From assembly GCA_037176845.1 (NCBI GenBank), contig JAYKXP010000019.1, positions 703,111-767,110 of the forward strand: a DNA stretch of 64,000 nt, written 5' to 3'. This document shows, one piece after another, positions 46,034 through 57,524 of this stretch. The position numbers and the translations under genes were made by a program. The stretch's first letter is position 1, and the number at the start of each line of letters is the position of its first letter. The DNA comes from Paramarasmius palmivorus. Lineage: Eukaryota; Basidiomycota; Agaricomycetes; Agaricales; Marasmiaceae. Under the pieces are notes generated by a model. That model had not been told where the DNA came from and did not search any database. It worked only from the letters and a program-made list of their open reading frames with translations.

Positions 46034-46990
46034 ATGAGTGCACCCACCGTAAAACCCCTTGACTCGGATATAACTTGTACAGGTAACTGTTACCATCCTT
46101 CAACAAGATTCAAGCTTACCCCCGGTCCTTCGTAGCCACTCGAGAGCCCTGCACTCTCAATGTCGATATCATCCTCAAATCGTCCGACGGTCAACTCTTT
46201 GGATCCCACACCAAAACCCTCGAAGCCTTCAACAGTGCTTTCCCAAGTACCGATCTAGTCACTCACAAGCTTTCCGATTATGTCGAGCTCTCCGAAAGTG
46301 GCGAAATGATACGACTTCTCTTGATATGTTCGCACAACGAGAACATTGACCTAAAAAAAGCAACAATTGATCAGCTCGTAAATCTGATCCAGGTTGCGAA
46401 CAAGTATGGGAATGCGATGGCCACGATGGCGTGTAAATTCGAGATGAGGTGAGATTGAAATTTTGAATAATCTGATAACCACCGTGACGATCCTGATGAC
46501 ATTCCCAAAGTCGCCGTGCGTTACCCCCCAAAGACATCCTAAAACTCCTGCCATATATCGAGTTCGAGGATATGGATCGCTTTTTACGCCCCGCATTAGA
46601 TCTTTCGCTGCAAGAAGCGTATGTTGCCATGAGTGGTTTTCCGCAATTATATGTTATTTTTGTGAGTGACACCCCTTTCTTTCTCCCTCTCTCTCGTGCA
46701 CAAAAGCTCTGATTGGACACAAGACGCTTTACAGAGAAAAATGGCAACAATCCCACGCCAACTACCTCAGTGCTATCGATCGCATGGATGACTCTTTGAA
46801 TGATAAGTCGACGACACAACTAGCAAATTTCCTGAGGAACGACAGAACCCCATCCGAAGAGGGACTGAGGAGAGCATTTGCGGATTGCCACGCCGGCAGC
46901 GAACCCAGATCCTACTTCGGTTATTTCGTAGTGGTTATTCATGGTTTCCCAAAATGGTCCGACATGGTAAAGGACTTGGGAAGTCAGTAG
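46034..46990 (+). CDS. BTB/POZ-domain protein, copy 3
   Basis: Four exons (46034-46082, 46136-46448, 46511-46661, 46724-46990), 259 residues. The BTB/POZ domain occupies about residues 20-125 (VDIILKSSDGQLFGSHTKTL, LSDYVELSESGEMIRLLLI, LVNLIQVANKYGN). A linker PKDILKLLPYIEFEDMDRFL and a C-terminal helical part ending HGFPKWSDMV follow, as in copies 1 and 4. Exon boundaries match copies 1 and 4 exactly, and its closest relative is copy 4 about 2 kb downstream. A protein-protein interaction role is expected; the partner is unknown. Confidence 0.82.
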
Positions 46991-47984
46991 TACACGAAAG
47001 GTGAAAGCGTGTGAGATAGTCGGTTGACACCCGAGTCGAAATTGTATTTGTTTAATTTTTGTCTAGCAGAAATAGCTGGCTGTTTCTTTGACGTTGCGTT
47101 GCTTACAGGTCTTTAGTGCGGCTAGATACTTTGAACGCCAATTTCTCTCCAGAATTCAGACTCGCTCTCAGGCTTCGCATGCGGAGTGAATTCTACTAAT
47201 AAGTATGTAGTTCTCTTTATCCCTTGGGATTGAACTTCAACTAGCGTTAAGATCCGACGGCGCGTGAACGGCGACTGGTTCTCCTCAGGTGTCAGGATCT
47301 CGCTGCCAATGAAGGGAACATCGTAGGTGTTTCGAGTTCTGAGATCTGAGATCTGAGTCCCTCCTCAGCTCGTTCAAGGTTTCGGAGTATCGTTTGGCCT
47401 GGAATTGGATTGTGTCAGACAATGGTTTCTCGGACTCGATATCTTTCCTTGTCGGTATCCTGTTACCTTGCCCTTGCCTGGCATTTGGGCTTTCTTGGAC
47501 ATTCAATCTAACGGTTTCTTTGGATCTAATCTGAATGTTGAACTGTGGCACAACGAAATCAATCCGGAATCTGGGGAAAATTTGGCACTCACGGTATCGG
47601 CTGTAGGACTTGATCCATGCGGAAAGGGCTACTAGTAGGATTCTTTCGCGCACCCGAAGCCTGAGAATAAGCCTTCACGCAGCGCTGAGCTTTATGCGAC
47701 TGAACCTCTAGATCTCTAGGTGTAATAGCTGTTGAATAGCTGCGTACGTGTCCAGATCGTAGCCTAATCTCAGAGAAACAGTAGAAATCAGAAATCACAA
47801 GGTATAGAGTGAATTGATCTGCGGTTATCTTTCTTTTGTGGCGCTAAACAATGCACGGTCGAGTTTTGAGCATGATGTCGAGTCCCAAAGTCGCGATCTA
47901 GTCAAGTATGTGAGTATTTATGGCAAACGGGTCGATCTCTTTAACGAGAAGGAATGAAATATCATACCAACTTCATCTCCGAGT
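46991..47984. other. spacer between tandem BTB genes
   Basis: No accepted gene. Part of the 3' flank (the TCGAAATTGTATTTGTT block near 47037-47053) is shared with the 3' flank of BTB copy 4, so the duplicated unit includes gene, promoter and 3' end. Confidence 0.45.
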
Positions 47985-48186
47985 CCCTATAGTCATCTTG
48001 TAGTCATCCATATATCTCTTGCCTAGCGTTCAGCATAAGGAAGGTCATCGACGTTTGGGAGAAAAGGTTCAAAATGCCACGTGTCGTTTGGCATGTCACA
48101 TTCACGTGAGGTTACTTGTGTGGCCGCGGCAATGACGAATGCAACTTCAAGTTTCCCTTCTTCCTTCACCACCGTTCAATTCTGCA
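47985..48186. repeat. duplicated BTB promoter block, copy B
   Basis: Counterpart of 45835-46033, immediately before BTB copy 4. It carries the same CACGTGTCGTTT and CATTCACGTGAGG blocks, plus a few inserted bases (GGCCGCGGCAATG; CAACTTCAAG). Confidence 0.75.
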
Positions 48187-49150
48187 ATGAGTCTTATCGT
48201 AGAACCCATTGATATAGTCTGTACAGGTAACTATTACTATCATCGAATAAAATCGAAGCTTACCTCTGGTCCCTCTGTGATCGTCCGTAGCCACTCGAGA
48301 ACCCTGCACTCTACATGTCGATATCATCCTCAAATCGTCCGATGGACAACTCTTTGGATCCCACACAAAAACTCTCGAAGCCTTCAACAGTGCTTTCCCA
48401 AGTACCGATCTAGTCAATCACAAGCTTTCCGATTACGTCGAGCTCTCCGAGAGTGGCGAAATGATACGACTTCTCTTGATGTGTTCGCACAACGAGAACA
48501 TTGATCTCAGACAAGCGAGCATTGATCAACTCGTGGAGCTTATCGAGGTTGCGAACAAGTATGGGAATGTGATGGCTACGATGGCGTGTAAATTGGAGAT
48601 GAGGTGAGATTGCAATCCGCATGATCTGATAACTGCGAAGGATTCTGAACATCCACAAAGTCGCCGTGCATTAGGAAACTCCCCCAAAGACACGCTAAAG
48701 GTCCTCCCATATGTCGAATTCGAGGATATGGATCGCGTTCTACGTCCCACATTGGATCTTTCACTGCAAGAAGCATTTCGTGCCATGAGTGGCTCTCTGC
48801 AAACATTTGCCGTTTACGTGAGTGAGAAAAAGGCCCAAATATCTTTCTCATGCGAATAACTTGAATGCAAGACGCTTTACAGGGAAAAGCGGGAGAAATG
48901 TTACCCCGGATACCTCAACGCTGTCGAGGAAGTGGCTCACAACAACTCGAGAGAAGAAGCGAAACAACTAGTAAAGCTCTTGAAGAGTGATGAAATCCGG
49001 TCCGAGGAAGGACTAACAAAGGCGTACTTGACTTGCCATTTGTCAATTGCATATGGCCACTCAAATATCCTAGCGGCAATTCAGAAATTCCCAAAGTGGT
49101 CTAATGTGGTAAAAGAGGTCACTAAGTACACAAAGCGGGAAAGCATGTAG
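48187..49150 (+). CDS. BTB/POZ-domain protein, copy 4
   Basis: Four exons (48187-48226, 48291-48603, 48661-48817, 48872-49150), 262 residues. The domain is as in copy 3, with the same KSSDGQLFGSHTKTLEAFNS core and LVELIEVANKYGN helix; the C-terminal motif is IQKFPKWSNVV. It is the product of a recent tandem duplication with copy 3. The N-terminal dozen residues and the region after DLSLQEA differ most, suggesting faster change outside the BTB core. All splice phases close. Confidence 0.82.
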
Positions 49151-49459
49151 ATAAGTCGGTTGGTACGCAAGTCGAAATTGTATTTGTTCAATAAGTTCTA
49201 GTCTAGCAGAGATAGCTTGTAAGTTGTTCGTTTCCTGGTTGAAATGGTAAATTATCATCTCATCGACGCCTTTCCGCCGGCTGAGCGCTGAACGCCAATT
49301 TCTCTCCAGAATGTCGACTAATTTCGACCGTGCCACAGTTCGTTTACATTAGAGGCAGAGAAACCGATGAAGAAAGCCGTCAATCCGCATATTGCATGTA
49401 CAGACTCGGAGGCGAGAATCATGAGGCCTGAGGCCTGAGGGTGTCGGCGCCAAGAACCC
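49151..49459. other. 3' flank of BTB copy 4
   Basis: Contains the block shared with the 3' flank of BTB copy 3; otherwise nothing is seen. Confidence 0.4.
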
Positions 49460-49885
49460 AAAGTTTAAACCTTCACGGTCGTCATAGGAGTCAAACTAGC
49501 TCGAGCGTTGAGATTACTAACGGTACCTCAACAGTTTACTGAGCCTCAATCCGTAGTTTCAGAATCAAGTGCGCCGCCACTTCCGAGTCATCGAACGAAC
49601 GTATCCGCTATCTATCCACTGGCAGGTCTTAGCCTAATCCCACCGAAACGGCAATGACTAGAATCGTCAACAACAACGCCCGCATGATTTCCCTTACAAC
49701 ACCGGTGCTAAAACACGATCACAAGCACATTCATTCATTCAGAGTTTTACACTAAACAGAAACAGAAACACGGAACAATAAAAAAACATACACAAGAGAG
49801 AAAGATGAATTCGAACTTGAACACATACAGCAAGGATCAAGAAACAGAACATGAATTCAAAACCACCGCCTCAATGTCCCCTGCC
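49460..49885 (+). repeat. direct repeat unit 1
   Basis: Diverged direct repeat of about 400 bases matched by 49915-50275. Shared landmarks in the same order: TTCACGGTCGT, GTAGTTTCAG-ATCAAG, CGAAACGGCAATG, CATTCAGAGTTT-ACACTAAACAG, GAACACATACAGC, and ACC-CCTCAATGTC. Confidence 0.6.
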
Positions 49886-49914
49886 CCTTCTCCTCTCTCG
49901 CTACAACCCCAAAT

Positions 49915-50275
49915 GTTCACGGTCGTTATAGTTGAGATTAGCAGCCGATGATGTTACTGAGCGCTAGCCTCTACAATCCAGGTTGTTCTCATCTGTAGTT
50001 TCAGGATCAAGCGCGCCGCTACTTTATCGAACATGGTCTTAGCCTGAAACGGCAATGGCGTACCTCACATCCCCGCCTAATTTTCCACCAAAAAGAACAA
50101 CGAACAACGAACAAGAACAAGCATATTCATTCCGAGCCATTCAGAGTTTACACTAAACAGAAAACAGTCACAGTCTACAGCAATAAAACACATACACGGA
50201 AACTCGATCAAGAAAAAGAACACATACAGCGCGGAACAAGAAACAGAGCAACACGAAACCGCCACCTCAATGTCT
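49915..50275 (+). repeat. direct repeat unit 2
   Basis: Second copy of the 49460-49885 repeat. Its right end covers the stop codon of the minus-strand zinc-ribbon gene (50267-50269), so the duplicated tract is probably the 3' end of such a gene, and unit 1 may mark a lost gene copy. Confidence 0.6.
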
Positions 50276-51121
50276 AATAACAACCTGAACCCTCAACACC
50301 TTTCCTTCCTCTTCCCCATCTCCGTGCTCCTCCACATCCTCGACAACCACACCCAACACACCCCTACACCCCTTCCCTTTCCCATCTCCCCCACAAGCAC
50401 AAGCACACCTAACCCAAACCCCATACCGCCCCTTCTCACCTCCCTTCTTCTCAACCGCACGCGTCTCGTCAAAAGCAACCCCAGCCTTCCCCAGCTCACC
50501 CAACACCATCTTAACCCATCGCGTCTTGGGTAACACCGAAGCGACAGTAAAGGAACCGTGGAACCTCAGCTGCTGGGGGCCGAAGACGTTGATGAGCGTG
50601 CGTAAACCGAGGAATAAAGAGGTAGAAGTTGTGTAGTGGGTAGCTGAGTGAGGTGTGTTCAGGATCTGGGTCTGTTTTCGGGCAAGTTAGAAGGGAAGAC
50701 AAGGTAGAGGCAAGGGACGTACCAGCTCGTCTATCCTCGACTTCTGTTTCGGGTTGGGGTCGGGAGCGACATATGACGTGGGCTTCAGGATCCCCTTGCC
50801 CTTAACCTTCGCCGCAACACCGGTAGAAACGGCACTCCCACTCCCAACTCTAACCAACGCCTCCTCCGCGAACCTCACTCTCTTCCTTGGCCTTTTGTCT
50901 TCTTTTTCCGGTTCTTTTTCCTTTACCATTACCTGCACCTCTACCTCCTCTTCCGCCTCCTCTTCCTCGACCTCCAAAACAGGAATCTTAGTCTTGCCAC
51001 TAAAAACACCCCTCCTCTTCCTAACCGCCCGACACTCCAAACACCGCTTACACCCATGGTTTGCGCTCTTTCGTTCGTCGAATAGGTTGTGGCAGTCGAT
51101 GCAGGGGGTTGGGCGTGTCAT
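50267..51121 (-). CDS. mini zinc-ribbon protein with conserved C-terminal domain
   Basis: Two exons on the minus strand (51121-50723, 50671-50267), 267 residues. One five-Cys module, CIDC-x13-CKRC-x2-CR, sits at residues 7-30, followed by Glu/Val-rich and basic (KRPRKRVRF) sequence. The C-terminal 100 residues are the domain shared with the 16.8 and 31.6 kb genes: LRFHGSFTVAS, a helix with ELGKAGVAF, RCACACG, GCRGVLGVVVED, and a final strand VQVVIRH. The ATG at 51121 is the first in frame. However, the frame stays open upstream, and an intron from 51351 or nearby could join it to the larger gene before, making one protein. The 3' end lies inside a direct repeat. Confidence 0.65.
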
Positions 51122-51330
51122 TCCTTTGCCTTCTTCGTCTCGCTTCCTTTTCACACCTCTTTCCCCAACGCCTCCATCTACACATGACCTGACCTCGAAA
51201 CCCACGCGCGAATCGACGACCTACCACCAAAACGCCCCGAACACCCCAAGAAAGAAACACCACCAAACCGCCAAAGAAAACGAAAAACGAAAAGAAGAAA
51301 AGAAAACCAATCAGCCAAGCCTCAAAAACG

Positions 51331-53866
51331 CTAATCACTTGTATCAGATGATACCAGTTCGTCGATCTCTTCTTCTTCTTCGGTTTGTGAAGGTGGGTAC
51401 ACTAGGTCGTTTTCTTGGTCTTCGGAATCGGAGGCGGAGGAGATGACTTGGGTTTGGAATTGGGGGTGTTGGGGTTCTTCTTCGTCGTCGGAGTCGGAGG
51501 AGTCGGAGGAAGAGGTGTTGGAATCAGACGAGCTGGAGTCTTGGTGTTGGGGATCTTCGTCTGAGTCGGAGGTGTTGGTGTCTTGTTGGGGGTATTCCTC
51601 ATCGTCGTCCGAGTTGATGGTTGAGCGGGTATTCGAATAATTCTGCGGATCTTGGTATTCTTGGTATTCGTCAAACTCGAGTTCTTGGTTTTGCGTAAAC
51701 TCTGGTTCGGGTTCCGAGTCTTCTTGAACGGGTACTACTTTAACTCGCTTCTGTTTCTTCTGTTTCTTCGGCGATTTCTTCGTCTATCCATCTCCATTAA
51801 CCAACCAAGCAATGAGGAGAAAAGCAGGAGAAGAACGCGTACCTCCTTAACACCCCAACGACACCCCGTACACCTAACACACCCTCTATTCTCTTTCGGG
51901 AACGTATCAAACGCAACCCCACAATCTACGCATTTCCTCATCATCTTTGGTTTTGGCGGCGCAAGGGGTTTTATTTTTATGGGTACGGGTCGGCGTTTGA
52001 TTGGGTATTGGGTCTATGCGTGCGTTAGCGTCTGTTTATCCCTCAAGTAGAAGTGAAAGAACACCTACGTCGCTATCACTGTCACTATCACTGTCACTAT
52101 CGCTTGAAACCACGATAACCTCCTTCTTCTTCCCCTTGCCCCTGGACTTGGACTTGACCGGACTGTGACTCTGACTCTTCGAGCCACGCCCAACACCCCC
52201 ATCCTTCCTCGCCTGTCTACACTCCATACACCTCACACACCCCTTACTCATCTTGGTCGCTTTAAAGTCTTTACCGCAATCCAAACACGGTCGGACGTAT
52301 TTAGATACCGGTCGGCCGTTGGGGTAGTATTTGGGACGTGGAGTGGATTTTGGCTGTGTAGCGCGGTGAGTACGAGAAAGAGAAGAAGGGGAGAAAAGAG
52401 GAGAGGTACCTTTACGTATGTGTCGTCATCCGAGTCGTCGTCCGAGGATGGGGATGAGTCGTCGTCTGAGGATGAATCCGAGTCTGCGACATCCTCTCCT
52501 GCAGCCTCGGCCTTGATACGCGCACGACAATCCAAGCATCTCCTACAGCCTTTGTTTGCTCTGTTCTTGAGGTTGAATACGACAGGGCATTCGATACATT
52601 GACGCATCCACGGTGGGCGAGACGATGGCTAGCGCATATACACAGTTAGTCGTCTCTCCCATGCCACACAAAAGAACGTCACCTACCGACATGACCATCG
52701 ACGTCTGCATCGGCACAGGCGCAGAGACCGACTCAAACTCCGCGTTTCTGACCTTGACTCTAATCTTCTTCCTCGGCGCCTGCTCATCCCCTTCAGCTTC
52801 TCTCTTCCGCTTCTTGGCGGCTGTGACAGCTTCGAGCGTGCTGCGAGTTACACGTTCGACTTCCATGACTACTTCTTCGGCTTCCTGCTCCCTTTCACGT
52901 TGTCTTTGTCGTTCTTTTTCCTTCTTCGCGCGTTTCTCCTTCTTTCTTCGTTCTTTCCTCTCCCTGCGCTCTTTCCTTGCCTTTTCCTTCTCTTTCTCCC
53001 TGGCACGACTACTCCCCTTCTCCCTGGCACTAGCGCTCTCCTTCTCTTTCTCCCTACTACTCCCTTTACCGCTCTCCCTAACACCAACACCAACACTACC
53101 ACTACTCCCCTTAACACCCCCAGCAGCAGCCCCCAACTTCGCCAACATCTTCCCCTTCCTACACTCCCCACACCTCAAACACCCTTTATCATTCTTCTTC
53201 CTCACATTAAACGGCGTACCGCAATCAATGCACGGTTTCATCTCCTGCTTCTTCTGTACAGTGGAAGTGGAGATGGCGTTGGCGTGTCGGCATGATAAGC
53301 AGCGTGCGCAGTTTCGGTTTTCTTTAGTCATGGCGTCGAAATCGATGCCGCAGTCTAGGCAGAGTTTCCAGCCGCGACGGGGGTGAGAGGTGGTTGGAGC
53401 GGCGGGGGCGGAGATGGAGGTAGCGTGTGGGGCGGTGTATTGGGTGGCAGGGAGAGAGGAAGAAGAGCCGGATGAGAGTGGTTTAGCTGCCAATAGCTGT
53501 GTTTTTGTTAGCATTTACCCTACAAAAAACGACGAAACGAACCAAAGCCAACACCTCATCTTCATCTTCATCGTCGCTCCCTTCTCCTTCATACACTTCC
53601 TCTACCTCTCTTTCTATCTCTTGCTTCTCCTTCGCCTTCTTCCGTCTCTTCTCCTTCGCCTTCTCCGCCTTAGCAAGCTGACGACACGCAACGCAGCGTA
53701 CACATCCCTTACTTTCCTTTATAGCTGAAAAGATGGTTTGACAGTCGATACAACGTGTGGGTTTCTTTATCCCATGAAGGTTCTGCGTTTTCTGTGTTGG
53801 TGGTTTCTGTTTAGCTTTTGTTGTAGCCGTTTGCGTTTGGATGCGATGTATGCGGGGGGAGGACAT
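51331..53866 (-). CDS. array of six five-cysteine mini zinc ribbons, acidic tail
   Basis: Six exons on the minus strand: 53866-53555, 53496-52687, 52628-52410, 52353-52069, 52013-51843 and 51783-51331; all introns are phase 0; 749 residues. Modules C-x2-C-x(12-13)-C-x2-C-x2-C-R begin near residues 39, 150, 195, 385, 470 and 570, typically (I/L/V)DCG..F followed by KGC.RC..CR. Between modules 3 and 4 is a long Lys/Glu/Arg-rich coiled-coil-like stretch (about 240-325). Acidic Ser/Asp runs follow modules 4 and 5, and the last exon is an acidic Ser/Asp/Glu/Gln tail. All modules but one pair are separated by phase-0 introns, so exon shuffling or tandem exon duplication explains the array. Likely zinc-binding and nuclear; function unknown. 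Confidence 0.78.
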
Positions 53867-54184
53867 CCTGGGGATGGGTGGTGGGGGTCCCGGTCAGAGG
53901 AGTGGGAAAAAAACGGCGGGGACGAAAAAAACGCCCAAACGGTGGGGATCAAAGCGGCACGTGGTTTACGCCTGTCAACGTCCGGGCGGGTGAGTCAGCG
54001 GGTTTGATGGGAGATGCCGGCGCTTTGATGGGGCCGAGGTGACGGGTCGGGTGTTCCGGACCCGGTTCCCTTCTTTCCTCTTTCCTTCCTCTTCCCTTCG
54101 TCTGCGGTGGTTGGGGATGGAAGGTAGGTGAGGGGAAGAGGGGTAGGAGTACAAGGAGGTACGTTTCCATGTTTCTCTCGCCGT
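53867..54184. other. promoter region of the zinc-ribbon array gene
   Basis: GC-rich, purine-biased stretch directly upstream of the start at 53866. No coding sequence. Confidence 0.4.
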
Positions 54185-54965
54185 AGCTCGGGGAGAAGAA
54201 GGTATCACCGACGTCGACCCCGTGGTATGGCCCTTTCAATATTTCAATGTCAGCGCTGATTACTCGGATACCGTCCGAACGTGGATGGTGCATGTTCACA
54301 GTTCAATTGGGAAGGGGGTTCTTCCAGTTGTCCACCCAATCTCCCATCAGTCACCCGCATGTTCGTCGTGCTCCTCTTCTCAGATTCGGACTCGATGGCG
54401 TTTAATTGAGAAGCTTCAAGCTAAAGCTGTGGAACATTCGGAGCTGCTCGGATCACTTTGTTGCTGAAAAACCACCAGCGGGATGTCATGGTACTTTGGA
54501 CTTGGACATCGGAGTCACTCACTACTCGGAAAACCTAGGCTGGAGCTGGCCTGGGTTCGTTCTGGATCACTGAGCCTGCGCATTCTAACCTTCTCGATCT
54601 CCCATCGCAGTTCCTTGGTTTCCGGCGTTCTCCATCAAACGTCAACGAAACACTTTGGGCTTTCAGGACAAGACTCGGGCACGCCTCTACATCTCCGAGC
54701 GTGTAGGTGGCATGAGTCAATCAACAAGTGCACGGAAGTGCGAATCGGAGGTCGTCGCTGCATGTTCTTCCATTCCGTCTTCTAGGGGCGATCGGAACCG
54801 CTCGAATAAAAGCCTACGCGTGCTTCCGCAAGGTACGGTTATCGAGCTGGATCACGGTTCGCCAATTCATCTCATTTCATGGTTGGTATCCTCAACTCTG
54901 AGTCCTATTCACATGAAAATGCGTCTCTAGGCTCGAGTTGCGTATACAGGTCTTCCCCATTTCCT
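54185..54965. repeat. dispersed repeat, copy R1
   Basis: First of three diverged copies (also 55260-56190 and 57525-58680). Landmarks: CCCGTGGTATGGCCCTTTCA, CCACCCAATCTCCCATC, GGCGTTCTCCATCAAA, GCGATCGGAACCGCTCGAA, GGATCACGGTTCG-CAATTCA. No intact protein is encoded. Confidence 0.6.
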
Positions 54966-55259
54966 AGTCTACACCTGAGCTAGTTTTCTATCCCAGGTGT
55001 CAGCGTCAACTCGTTGCTCACCGCTCGTATCCTGTTCCATCTCTCGCTGTGGTCGCTGCGTTTTCTGCTTTCTCATGTATCTGAAACAGCGCGGTTCTAG
55101 GAATTTGGAAGTACGGTAGAGCGAATGGTGTTCGGAACGGCCTCAAGTTTCATCTCTAACCTCTGCGTCGTTGGGTGACGGACAGAATGAAACCAAAACT
55201 ACAATCCGTAAGTTCGTTCTCTCGTCCTCGATATTAGGTTTGGCATTGTAAAGTGAGCA

Positions 55260-56190
55260 GCTAACATACAGATATATCTCATTGAACAATGCGAGAGAGA
55301 GCGGGGTAAGGGGGAGAAGAGGAAGAGGAGGTTACTCTCGTCGATACGAACACCTCGGTGAACATATCATAACACCAATCCCGTGGTATATATGCCCTTT
55401 CAATCTCAGCGGACCACGAGGTGTTGAGGAGTTCCGCCACCCAATCTCCCATCGAGGTTTTTTCGTGTTCTGACTCTGACTTCATCGCCACATCTTCCCC
55501 ATATTCTAAACACCATACTCCGCTAGCTTTCCGGTTTCTTGACTGGGAAACAGCAAGCTTCAAATTAAAGCCTCCGAATACTGTGCGAATGATAAGTCGC
55601 ATTGCACATCTATCCGAATCAATAAACGAGTATGAGCCAGTCACGGCTGGCTCAGCACAGGGAGGATGAATGCGGTAAGCTGAGACCTGGTCCGACCTAT
55701 TCCCCTTCCTATACTTACAATCTTCCAGCTTTCAAGTCGTTCGACTGGGAAGCTAAAGATCTCTGCATCGTTCAAATGTGTGCAAGCCGAATCAAGTCGA
55801 ATCGAGGGAACTCTTCTGTTATCGTTATCATGGACAGTCACACCTCCACACACTCGAGAACCGAGCTTGTCAATTCGGTATCCTCGACTCTTTCTTGTGT
55901 TGATGCATCTCAAGACTCTTATGAGAGCTAGTCTTCTATCTCACCAGTCGAGCGCGTCTCAAATTGATTCCAGTGCCAGCGTCAACTCGGATAACAACTC
56001 AAACGTGAAACTACAACTTGGTAACTCGTGAAAAGCGTATTCGATCATGATAATATCGTCACGACTCACGTATTGTGTCTCTCATCGGGCTCGATATTAT
56101 GCTTGACATCGAAAAATGAACAGCTAACACAATAAAATTCGCATTTCATTCAATCGCATACAGATTTATCTCGCTGAACATTGACCGATT
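55260..56190. repeat. dispersed repeat, copy R2
   Basis: Shares CCCGTGGTAT-GCCCTTTCAATCTC and CCACCCAATCTCCCATCG with R1, ATCTATCCGAATCAATAAA with R3, and the terminal block ending AGAT-TATCTC-GAACATTGACC with R3. Not coding. Confidence 0.55.
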
Positions 56191-56292
56191 CCCGAATACA
56201 CAATCCCTTAGGCCAATCCCAAGAGAAAAGGAGATCCTATCACGCGCATTCAGCCTCATTACTCCAGAACCAACCAACCAACGCACTCACCC

Positions 56293-56839
56293 TCACGTAA
56301 AAGGCACATTAATAGACCTCGTAGCCGGCGTATAACAAAACCCATCATCCAACCTCGTTCCACAAGTTGAGAACTGATTACAAGCCCCAGCACATCCAGG
56401 GCTCGAGCAGAACCCCACATTAGTCGTAGCGCGGAGACAGTTGGTGTTGGGTGCATCGAGACATTTGGCGTTACCGTTGTAAACGGTGCATGCTCCTCCG
56501 CAGACGTTGAATGTCCTTTGGCTGCAGTATACGACCATGGTGTTCAGAGCGCTACGTTTGTCGAGGGGATTACCGATAAAGGTTAGGTTAGCGTCGGTGG
56601 TTGCGAGCCAGTCGAGGAGGTCTTTGCGAGAGGTCTGATCACAAACGGTTAGTGGTATAGTGATACTCTGAAGAGTGTGCTGTTCGATGCTTACGACTTC
56701 ATCGTTTGGCACAACCTAGAGAATATAACGATTGTTAGTTACAGTCGAAGCAAGTCAGGGAGTGTAAACGACCTACGGATGCGTTGACAACGCAGAGAGA
56801 CATGACAATCGCGGAAAGAACTGAGGCTTTGAGTTGCAT
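56293..56839 (-). CDS. ten-cysteine small secreted protein, copy 1
   Basis: Three exons on the minus strand: 56839-56777, 56715-56695 and 56634-56293; 141 residues. Exon 1 is a signal peptide (MQLKASVLSAIVMSLCVVNAS), exon 2 a 7-residue linker, exon 3 the mature domain: DLLDWLATTDANLTFIGNP, VVYC, CGGACTVY, then six more Cys ending FCYTPATRSINVPF. Ten cysteines in the mature part imply five disulphides. The stretch in intron 2 is a multiple of three and open, so exons 2-3 could be misread as one. It is the most diverged of four copies in the window. No known family name; candidate apoplastic or effector protein. Confidence 0.8.
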
Positions 56840-57524
56840 TGTACTGAGAGTCGATGCTGGTTCTTACTTGCTCGGATTCTACCTCTCTTTATACTCAACG
56901 ACAGGTTTATTTTGCACCGTTTTCGATAATCTCTTTTCGTCTAGGTTCCTGTGCCGGTCTCAGCAGCGGGAGAAGAGTTGTAATAACAGCCCCTATGACT
57001 GTTCAGACGTTGATGAAGAAGATCTTTCGATTCGCTGGTATTTCTGTTGAGGTCGACCAAAGCCCAACCGCCTTGATATTCCTACATCGGTCTCTTGAAC
57101 ATGACCGGGTACACATGAACTCTTAGGTTTTCCAGGAACAGAATCATGATCATCTCTCAGAAATGAGATGTTGACGAGACTATGTTCGGCACCAGGAATG
57201 CTGGCAGGTAATTTCTTATAGAACGGTGATGAGCCACGGCGTACAGTGTATACTTATCCTGGTAATATTAGTGTCATGGGCTCAAAGTACTCACGCATTA
57301 AAGTTTAGAATAAGAACTTGAACCTGGCTGTCTTGTGCTCATCATGATCGGGAGGCATTTCAAATTGGTGCTTTCTTTCGTAACACAAGGTTAGAGGGTT
57401 CTGGCCTTGTGCAGACGACGAGTAGCTTCGGGTGCTCGTAAACCTAACAGTGCCTCATTAGTTATACGAGTCTATTCTTTGCCAAACATTGAAATCTTTG
57501 TGAAGTCGTCCTAAGGAAGTTCCT
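56840..57524. other. intergenic
   Basis: Promoter side of copy 1 of the cysteine-rich family. No other feature. Confidence 0.4.

Noticed and set aside
47285..47653. 122-codon minus-strand frame between BTB copies 3 and 4
   Set aside because: Starts at GTG; the possible splice sites do not keep phase.
52613..53386. 257-codon plus-strand frame
   Set aside because: Antisense shadow of the Lys/Glu/Arg-rich exon of the zinc-ribbon gene; its Ser/Phe/Leu-rich product is typical of such shadows.
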